This document shows positions 1 through 7,024 of a DNA stretch of 13,809 nt, piece after piece. The position numbers and the translations under genes were made by a program. Each line of letters begins with the position of its first letter. The first letter of the stretch is position 1. Where the stretch lies: assembly GCA_027576995.1 (NCBI GenBank), contig JANBQC010000682.1:1-13809 (forward strand), given 5' to 3'. This DNA is from Dimargaris cristalligena. Taxonomy: Eukaryota; Kickxellomycota; Dimargaritomycetes; Dimargaritales; Dimargaritaceae. Below the pieces are notes generated by a model. The model was not told the DNA's origin, ran no database searches, and worked only from the letters and a program-made list of their open reading frames with translations.

Positions 1-280
1 GGTTATATATATGCTGAGGATGACTCCAAAGGGGAGGTCCTGAAGGGGGAACTACATAATGGCTAACAATAAGGTGGGCCGGCTGGCCCTCAGTTGAGTG
101 GGGCTTCCATGGGAATTGGAAGGCACTAAGATCACCTACGAGTGATTAGTGCAAACTCCGGGAGGCCCGGCCGGTAGGGGGATATCAATGATGCTCGGCC
201 TTATTAGGGCCGGGGGGGTACAATATGGCGCTATATGGCCTGATATGATGGCGGTCATATTGGTTGGATTAGGACGGATT
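1..280. other. Non-coding flank with CpG retained
   Basis: I see no reading frame worth calling here. The stretch is GC-mixed and keeps about ten CpG dinucleotides (for example in GGCCGG and CGGCC contexts), unlike the 3.2 kb that follows. A small hairpin is possible where CGGCC (196-200) can pair with GGCCG (208-212) around a seven-base loop, but it is too short to assign a function. Confidence 0.5.
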
Positions 281-745
281 AGGAGGGGTGACAGGGGGTA
301 TAAATTGATTTAAAAAAGGCAAAACTAAAGCAGGTTGGTTAGCAGGAGGGAATGGCAGAAGGAGGAATACAATAAATACAATTACACACCAAAATGGTCT
401 ACCTCACCCTCTATTAGTATACCCTATTTTTAAACCCAATTCCATTAGTTCTTCTCCTGTGAATGATGTGGTGAGGACCCTTACAGATGGAGGAGAGTGG
501 CTGGTCCCATTCATCCTTTAAGTAAATGCCACTGTATTCCTTTATTGCAGGTCAATAGTGTTTGAATGGGATAGAGTATATGGATGGTATATTACATAGG
601 AATACTAAAAGAAGGGGCCCCCCAGAGCTAGGGAGGAGCAGGTACACTTAGTTTTGATAAAAACCAAAGGGGAGATAAATCCTCCCATCCAGCTGGTTAT
701 TACACTAACTCTGTTATTGGTGGGATAGGCCATTCCACCTTGGTA

Positions 746-770
746 CACAGTCCAACCCAAAAGTTTTGTT
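746..770 (+). repeat. Possible mariner 5' terminal inverted repeat
   Basis: About 25 bases directly after a TA dinucleotide resemble the terminal repeats of mariner elements (AGTCCAACCCAAAAGT core). The spacing to the transposase reading frame (about 160-190 bases) is as expected for mariner. No convincing inverted partner was seen downstream, so this rests on resemblance and position alone. Confidence 0.3.
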
Positions 771-931
771 ACTGGGGCTGTAAAATCAGTTTTACATGCA
801 CCATCTTTTAATGTGAAATAGTTTTAAATAGGAAAATAAAAACTCTATTATATGGGGAAATTTAAAAGCTCTAGTATTTTTAGTTTTTTTTACTACATTA
901 TTTTTCCTAAGTTAATTTCTCCTACCTCATT

Positions 932-1960
932 ATGAATTCAAAATTTGAAATTCAATCAAACATTAGGCTCTATTATAAGCTTATAAAAAGTACTAATAAG
1001 ACCCTGGAGATAACCCAAAATATCCATGGAGATAGTACTGTAACTCTTAGGACTATTTTCTGTTGGTTTGCAAGCTTTAAAGAAGGTTGGGAAGAGATTG
1101 AGGACAACTCCTATTTAGTACATCCAAAGGAAGGGTATAGCAAGTAACACATCTAAATGGTTACTGATATCCTGAAAACCAGCCAGCAGATAACCACCTA
1201 ATTTCTCAAGGATATGACTGAAATACCTAAGTCTACTATGAATAGGATTCTAGTCAAGGATTTATATCTGAAAAAGATCTGCACCCAGTTTGTCCTCTAC
1301 CAGCTAACTAACAACCAAATAATGTCCAGAGTGGACTACAGCTTGGATATACAGAAAATGGGTAAAAATGACAAAAACTTTACCAGAAGTATTATTACTG
1401 GTGATGAGACTTGGTACTTCCAATATGATCTATTAATAAAATGCAATAGCTCTGAGTGGGTAGGTACTGAAGATCCAAGATTAAAGAAATTACACCTTCA
1501 GTTGAGCCAAATCAAGACTTTGCTCATTGTTTTCTTTGACTCCAAGGGAATTATCAGCCAGAAATTTACTCCCCAAGGCCAAACAGTCACTGGTCATTAC
1601 TACCTGGGAGTCTTAACATACCTACTGGCAAGGATCAATTATGTAAGGCCAGAGTACAAGAAGTAAGGATCCTGGAGTCTCCTTCATAGTAATGCACCTG
1701 TACATAAGTGCAAAATTATCTATGTATATTTAGCTAAAAGAGGTATAGTAGTACTTAACCACTAACTATATACACCTAATCTAGCCCCAGCTAACTTCTG
1801 GCCAATCCCAAAACTTAAGCTGGCTATAAAAGGAGAGTATTACAGCTCCATACAGGACATCTGTAAAGAACTGAAATCAAATCCTTGAAAACTAAACTTT
1901 ATTTAAAAAATAGATGATAAAATGGGATAGGTGATGACAAATTTGCTGTTCCAAGAGGTA
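932..1960 (+). pseudogene. Mariner transposase pseudogene, multiple stops and lost catalytic Asp
   Basis: A single frame runs through three pieces. Codons from 932 encode the N-terminal helix-turn-helix region (WFASFKEGWEEIED, typical of the mariner first HTH). From 1214 comes the second HTH linker (IPKSTMNRIL) and the catalytic core with ITGDETW (first Asp at 1403-1405), SSEW and LLIVFFDSKGI. After a stop at 1664 the same frame continues with GSWSLLHSNAPVH and YTPNLAPANF. In-frame stops occur at 1145, 1154, 1199, 1664 and 1763, and more follow after 1880. In family proteins the second and third catalytic residues are Asp; here the aligned codons are Ser (1688-1690) and Asn (1793-1795). They are 35 codons apart, which is exactly DD34D spacing. 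With the stops and two of the three catalytic residues gone, it cannot encode an active transposase. Several changes fit C:G to T:A mutation, including Asp to Asn. Confidence 0.88.
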
Positions 1961-3082
1961 GTAGTAAGGCGGAGTATTTATACTCAAAAGGGGAAGCCTA
2001 AATGAAAAGATAGATGAATAATAGAGAAAGGGAGGGGAGTTCCCAGACAATGATATTAGTTATCACAAAGGATAGGTAATATTTGGGTAACTAATAAACT
2101 TAATGTGAAATAATAGGAGGGAAAGGGAGAAAGGGAGAAAGCTATTTTTAACTGTACTTTGAATAGAGGTGTAGTCCGGCCAGGGGCAGGGGTACAGCTT
2201 AATCAAGGGTAAATAGGAAAAAAAAATATACTAATGGAAAAAATACTATTACTAATGAAAATAGAGTAAAAATAACTATACCCATCAGGGGCAGGGGTAG
2301 GAGTTTATTCACTTATCAGGGGTGTACTTCCAATAAGTGCAAAAAAAATGGATAAAATTAAAAGTAGGTAAAAATATGGTAAGTTTACTATAAATACTAA
2401 GGGTGTAAAGAAAATAAAACTGGAAGTAAGGGAAGAAAGTAGCTAGAGGATAGTAGGTGCCTCTAGGTAGTTAGTTTTATTGAACTGTAATTTTAGTGGG
2501 GTAAAACATAAGTAGCTAACATAAATAGTCTTATAATAGTAGAATAAACTAACATAATTGGGTGAAACAAGATATAATAAAAAATACATATGAATATATT
2601 CTTCAATACTATCCATTCAAGAGTAGAGTCCACTGACCTACAAATGTCTCCCAAATGTACCCAGGGTTATACTTACCCAATAGTTATTATACTTATGCAT
2701 TTACCCCTGGCTTGATTATAAAATCAGTAATTCAGTCTACTGTGTACCCAATCCTACTAAACAGCAAAATTAGCATCTCCTCTTATATTTTTCTCCCAAT
2801 TTCTCTTTTTATTTTTTTATTATTTTGCCCTTTATCTGACTTCTGTCTTCCTTTACTTTAATACTCTTTATGGTTTGGTTACTAAACTGAATAAAGTTCA
2901 GGTAATTTGTTATTTAAGGATGTACACTTATGCAAGTAAAAGGCCACATAGAATGGCTTATATTATATGCAGACTTGGCAGTCATCTCAACTAATACTTA
3001 TGCTATAGAAATAAGGGATGAAGGGACACTAATAAATAGGTACCAGCATAGGCTACTTAATGATAACCTAGATATGGGAGAG
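1961..3082. other. Gene-free CpG-depleted sequence
   Basis: No supported gene. The plus strand is purine-rich between about 1960 and 2620, with short G/A tracts such as repeated GGGAGAAA units near 2120-2140. The 14-base string CAGGGGCAGGGGTA occurs twice (2181-2194 and 2286-2299). The only reading frame above 60 codons (2655-2861) is short, hydrophobic through T-richness and unlike any family I know. This is probably further decayed repeat sequence. Confidence 0.5.
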
Positions 3083-3217
3083 GTTAAGCTTGGTTGTATA
3101 AGGTTTTAACCAATATGTGTATGGGAAATTTGGTGGTATTTTTATTTTCAACCAGTAGTACTTGCCTCATTAAAAGGATTTTTCATTATACAGCTTTGTT
3201 GAACTACTCCCATATAT
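3083..3217. repeat. Dispersed repeat, copy A (CpG-lost copy)
   Basis: About 135 bases align without gaps to 11443-11577 in the same orientation at a constant offset of 8360. By eye there are about a dozen mismatches, so identity is near 90 percent. Two long perfect runs are shared, around GTATAAGGTTTTAACC and around CAACCAGTAGTACTTGCC. At two positions (3111-3112 and 3184-3185) this copy reads CA where the other reads CG. The repeat has no recognisable coding content and could be part of an unclassified transposon. I cannot tell its full length because similarity fades at both ends. Confidence 0.85.
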
Positions 3218-3470
3218 ATCAGGTTTTTAGAGAAGCTAAAGGGAAACAAAAACAGGAAACAGGATTTTTCACCCAGTTAGTATTTCCCCTGGTTTAACAT
3301 AATGGGTTTATACAACAACTTTTATCAATATTGGAGGAACTATTTAATGACTTGACATCACCATTGCTCTTTTTTACAAAAAATAAGCTGATATGTTTAA
3401 GATATTCAAGATTAATGGATTCTGAAACTAATATAACTATTGGAACATACAAGCAGAAATGCCACAACGC
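3218..3470. other. CpG-depleted intergenic sequence up to the 3' end of the hypothetical gene
   Basis: AT-rich and gene-free. It bridges repeat copy A and the stop codon of the minus-strand hypothetical gene. CpG is absent until 3468, three bases from that gene's stop codon. Confidence 0.5.
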
Positions 3471-4523
3471 CTAATTGAGATTTATAACGGGCAGGACAGT
3501 ATCAGCCGGCGAAACCTCCACAATGGCAGCTTCATTAAACACGAAATGAGGGGCAAAATAGCCCAGTAGAACATCCCCATTTGGTTTAACCCGAAGCCAC
3601 CGGCTACCGAAATTCACTTTGGCGCACTTTAAGGAATCCTGCTCTTCGTTCTGATCGGTCAATCTCCATCGCAATCCAAGGTTGGTCCGGAAACTATCGG
3701 CAAAGCCATTGACGCGTAAACATTCATAAAACGCTTGTTGGGCTGCCCTTGTTTCCGTTCCATTTTGACCGGACCGGGGTGCCCTGGACTCGAACCAGTG
3801 TTGGCTAACGGACTCAACAAAAGGGGTGTCCCGACGGGCAATTCCCAATGTGAGCATGAAATTGATGGCACCCTTAATGAGCGGAAAGGCCTGGTAAATA
3901 CGGCCGGGTGAACCCCGTTTGATCCGGGGAAAAAGAAAGACATGGAGTTGATTGGTGTTGCCCTCCCGGTATAGGCGCCAAAGAGCCATATTCAGCATAA
4001 TCGCAAAGCTCGTGCTATAAAGGGTACTAATTGGTAATGCGAAATGCTCCACCAGGTTCAAATCCAGACCCAGGTTCAATGGGCTATAATCGACCGGTGG
4101 GACCGTTCGGGATTGGTCCGTAGGGCGGAGGACGGTTGACGCCATTGTGGCAAGTGCCATCAGGGTACTGATATCCGCCATCTGGGCGACGGAGAAATAG
4201 CGAAATATTTCGATTGATGAAACTCGGTTTAGGTTGACGTATTTCCATTGAGTACGGTTGAGCAGCGGGGCGCCAAGCTTCGATTGAAGGTAAGTGCAGT
4301 CAATTCCCGGAGCATTATTGTTCGGTGATGTCCCGGTCCGGCTTGATACGGCCTGACCAGTAGCTGAGCGACGACAGCCCAAGCCCGCCAAGGTTTCGCT
4401 AATTGCGTTGGTGGCCTCCAATGGGACATGGGCAAACCACTCGTTCGTAGACCCTTTAGCTTGGGCTGACTCGGAATTACTTCTCACTAGATTTTCTTGA
4501 CAACGATTCAAAAATACCTTGAC
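3471..4523 (-). CDS. Hypothetical protein, 3' exon
   Basis: A 350-codon open frame on the minus strand ends with TAG at 3473-3471. Just upstream, at 4526-4524, the frame is closed by a TAG that also forms a good 3' splice site (TTGCCAACTTAG), so I take 4523 as the exon start and not the internal TTG at 4511. The protein has balanced composition and looks genuine. It includes a segment near LNRVSSIEIFRYFSVAQMAD, a hydrophobic stretch LPISTLYSTSFAIMLNMALW and a C-terminal part rich in aromatic and charged residues. I do not recognise the family. The helical pattern loosely recalls the C-terminal half of the fungal-specific transcription factor regulatory domain (Fungal_trans), but no diagnostic motif is visible, so this is a guess. 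CpG is frequent throughout, in sharp contrast to the block just downstream. Confidence 0.6.
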   Translation of the reverse strand, partial: VKVFLNRCQENLVRSNSESAQAKGSTNEWFAHVPLEATNAISETLAGLGCRRSATGQAVSSRTGTSPNNNAPGIDCTYLQSKLGAPLLNRTQWKYVNLNRVSSIEIFRYFSVAQMADISTLMALATMASTVLRPTDQSRTVPPVDYSPLNLGLDLNLVEHFALPISTLYSTSFAIMLNMALWRLYREGNTNQLHVFLFPRIKRGSPGRIYQAFPLIKGAINFMLTLGIARRDTPFVESVSQHWFESRAPRSGQNGTETRAAQQAFYECLRVNGFADSFRTNLGLRWRLTDQNEEQDSLKCAKVNFGSRWLRVKPNGDVLLGYFAPHFVFNEAAIVEVSPADTVLPVINLN

Positions 4524-4673
4524 CTAAGTTGGCAAGTGGAAAAATGGGAATATTTTTTTTTGGTATGATTGTTGTGTGAACTAGACTATGGGACTGCATG
4601 TGCCGATACTGGTGGATGAAACCTAAGGTTTGGCCCACCGTGGCCAAAATTTCTTCCATCACAGCATATAAAC
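4524..4673 (-). other. Probable intron of the hypothetical gene (boundaries uncertain)
   Basis: The two open frames on either side share one reading frame if a 150-base segment is removed, using a weak donor GTTTAT at 4673 and the acceptor CTTAG ending at 4524. The segment holds an A/T-rich stretch before the acceptor. An alternative uses a 41-base intron (4693-4653), which is also phase-compatible and leads into a middle frame reading EILATVGQTLGFIHQ, but a further splice into the 3' exon would then be needed. Either way the genomic frames are interrupted by stops at 4659 and 4524. Confidence 0.4.
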
Positions 4674-5021
4674 GGTGAATATAAATAAAGCACCTGCCTT
4701 TTCAGAGAGCTGAAGAACGTCAATAGGGTCGGTCCCCAGCAGCACGGGGGTCCACTGGACATAGGCTGGTACACTCAAATGGTTTAGAACCCTCTCCTTC
4801 ACCAGGACAGGTAAGCCTAACACATCACTCAACCATGCGGGTTCGGAATGTTCGATGGTGTTATGACGACCCAGGTTCGCTGGTGAGTCAACGGTCATTA
4901 AATGAGCCGCCACTGTAGACGCGAGAATATTTCTAAGCGGTAGCATGGTGGCAGTAAGGTTCACAACGAGGAATAAAGGGGAGTAATCAATCAAAATGAC
5001 TAATGGTATGCACCAATATGT
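4674..5021 (-). CDS. Hypothetical protein, upstream exon
   Basis: An open minus-strand frame runs from an acceptor-like TAG (5024-5022) to the stop at 4661-4659, with no ATG near its 5' end, so it is an internal exon and not a start. It reads through DYSPLFLVVNLTATMLPLRN, then a polar region, then LGLPVLVKERVLNHL and VLLGTDPIDVLQLSEKA. No family was recognised. It joins in frame to the 3471-4523 exon if the 150-base intron is removed. A second possible acceptor (CATTAG, ending at 5000) would shorten the exon. Further upstream a strong donor-like GTAAGTATG (5313-5305) is phase-compatible with that 5000 acceptor, giving a possible earlier exon. The N-terminus of the gene is unresolved. Confidence 0.5.
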
Positions 5022-5313
5022 CTAGGGTAGAATTATCTAATGCTATAAATTCAATGGAAGAGTAGAATAGTCGACCGCTGCTTCGTTACAGTATAGAGCC
5101 TGATGCTAGAGTAAAAAACTAAACCAATTAGAGGGGAGACATTTAAAAGCAATCGGTTTGGAATGGGGGTGGGGCGCGTTTGCTTTTATGTATAAAAAAT
5201 ACAATGCTCGAAAGATACGCCGGAAAATGTATCGGGTAACGGCGGGAACTGCATGGTGTACGAGCCAATCAATACGGAGCGAATAAGCGAAGCGAACTTG
5301 GGGGCATACTTAC

Positions 5314-5419
5314 ACCCTTGAGCTGCGTGAGCCTCGGCACCGGCACACCAGTACTGTATCAGCAACTGAGTTGTGCAACGCGCGGTGCCCCCCCCTCCAA
5401 AAAAAAAAACACGCCCAAA
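5314..5419 (-). other. Possible further upstream exon of the hypothetical gene
   Basis: A minus-strand frame is open from 5419 (after a TGA) and includes YWCAGAEAHAAQG just before a textbook donor GTAAGTATG at 5313. Splicing from here to the acceptor ending at 5000 (314-base intron) restores the frame of the 4674-5021 exon. There is no ATG, and the 5' part is low-complexity Phe and Gly encoded by T and G runs. The evidence is only the donor and the matching phase, so treat this as a candidate. Confidence 0.2.
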
Positions 5420-7024
5420 TCATTGAAGCTTTAAGCCAACGATTCCCTTCAGCCAGTCCGCTTGAGGAAGGGGATGGGGTTGAAGTGGGTGTACCGTCTA
5501 TTCGTACCACATAGCCCGAAGACCATTAATATTTAGTATGGGCAATATGCTCGGGAACTTTAGTTGCATGGCAAAGAACCTTAGGTATTGACAAAAAAAG
5601 AAATGGTTATTTGATATGAAGTGTTGCCCTAATCCATATCAATTTCCCATTGGGTTTGGCACCACTCAGATAATCACTTCGACTTAAAAGTAGCACTACA
5701 GCAATATTGGATGTATTATTACCTATAGCGTACATTATAACTTATACTGTTATTCCGGTAGCACTATACAGTGCATTACCAGATAGGCCGATTAAGTACT
5801 TTAGTAGTAGTGGGCCATACCACGGAATGCACATTTGCCACCAGCTAAATATCAAGGATGGTCGGGATCATTTGATGAATATGGAAAAGGGAGATGCGAC
5901 TATTGAATATATATTCGTGTCCTAGCAGGCCGACAGGTATCAGTCCCACGGCCAATGCCCATTTTCCGGGACTCTTCGGTCTAGCAATATGCATCGTAGT
6001 CGCTAGTGCACAATTTATCACCCTCGCCCCCTACAGCACTAGCCCCATGATTGTACAATCCAGACGAAACTAATAGCCGCCTGAAAGTTGACCCCAATTG
6101 TATAATTAGATCACTAGGACGCTCTTTGATCATATTTCTCACAATCTATACAAGGGACGCTTTCCTGATGCGCTGAATATTTCCTATTAATCCATTGCAA
6201 ATGGTTCAAGTTGTGAATTCAGTAATGGCTGTAGGGAATAATGCTTTAGCGTGCCTCTAAGGGATATTTAGAGGAACTGTAAAGATACTTTTCAGGCTAA
6301 CGGGTTGTTGGCACTGTGAAGCTTATAACATTGGCCCAGGTCAACGTTTACTTAGTTGTGAGGACGGTCATTGCTACCGCAACTCAATAGCAATTGAAAG
6401 ATACTCGCACCTGTCTCATTAAATACAGCATATATCTGGAGGCGATGGTATTGCTAGTCTGTTGATAATAATCGACTTGTCGACAACATCCTACTATTGC
6501 TTCGGATTCTATCAGTTAGACATGGGTCTCATTACAAAGTACTACAATATTTCAATGGTTTTGACATTAAAAATCGCAATACTGCCATTTCGGACTAATT
6601 GCCTATTGTATTATAGTGGGTGTTTATGCAAGAGCTAGGGGGATATATGAGTATTGGGACATCAGGAAAATATCGTTAAAGTAGGCCACATATGAGCCAC
6701 GGGTTTGATATGTAAAATACAGTTCAATTGAGGGGTAGTGTTGTGAGGGAGGGGGGTTAAATAAAATGGTCTATGGGAGGAGGGTGTAGTTGGTTAAAAT
6801 AATATATAGTATACAGCAGAAGAAATAAAACAGAAGGAAAATAAAAACACGAATGTCAGAAAATAATGTCGTTAATTAGCGCATTGCATCAGAAATAGAT
6901 AAATATAGAGGTCGAAAACTAATAAGTATATAATAATAGTGCGATAGATAAAAGAATCCTGGCAAAAGAAAGGTCGCCATAAAGATAAGAAAATAAAGAG
7001 AGAGAGAAATCATCAAATATATAA
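5420..7024. other. Gene-free intergenic region
   Basis: No convincing gene on either strand. CpG content is ordinary, so this stretch has not suffered the depletion seen at 280-3467. The longest plus-strand frame (5707-5925, 72 codons) has no recognisable family and no supporting context. The last 300 bases (about 6720-7024) are A/G-rich on the plus strand and form the 3' flank of the kinase gene; no clear polyadenylation signal was seen on the minus strand. Confidence 0.5.

Larger units (their letters stand above)
746..1960 (+). mobile_element. Decayed Tc1/mariner (mariner-type, DD34D) element
   Basis: The core is a recognisable mariner transposase relic (see the pseudogene entry). A plausible 5' end follows a TA at 744-745, where the sequence from 746 (CACAGTCCAACCCAAAAGTT) resembles irritans/mori-type mariner terminal repeats, which carry a GGTTG-like motif and then CCAAAAGT. 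I could not find a matching inverted copy downstream near 1960-2100, so the 3' boundary is only where transposase similarity fades, and the element may be truncated. An intact mariner is about 1.3 kb, consistent with this span. The whole element lies in the CpG-free block and is non-autonomous. Confidence 0.8.
280..3467. other. CpG-depleted block holding transposon debris
   Basis: Reading line by line from about 300 to 3465 I find only two CpG dinucleotides (near 1970 and 2177), in roughly 3.2 kb that still contains plenty of C and G in other contexts. CpA and TpG are common, so the loss is specific to CpG and not general AT enrichment. Both sides have normal CpG: 1-280 has about ten, and from 3468 CpG is frequent. 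The block contains a dead mariner element and one copy of a dispersed repeat. The natural reading is long-term CpG methylation and deamination, or a RIP-like process with CpG preference. The mechanism is inferred; the depletion is seen directly. Confidence 0.85.

Noticed and set aside
3094..3297. 67-codon frame beginning inside repeat copy A
   Set aside because: It is not supported as coding: it rests on the CpG-lost copy of a repeat and continues into unrelated AT-rich sequence.
3770..3800. A tRNA T-arm-like stretch on the minus strand (CTGG, TTCGAGT, CCAG)
   Set aside because: No matching acceptor stem or anticodon arm lies at the right distance, and the stretch is inside the coding frame of the hypothetical protein.
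4050..4070. GGTTCAAATCC on the plus strand, similar to a tRNA T-loop
   Set aside because: The flanking bases cannot form the T-stem and no tRNA body is present; it is antisense to coding sequence.
5310..5510. 66-codon minus-strand frame rich in Ser and Arg
   Set aside because: It starts with GTG, is low-complexity and crosses the strong donor-like GTAAGTATG; if this area is coding, another frame fits the splice phase better.
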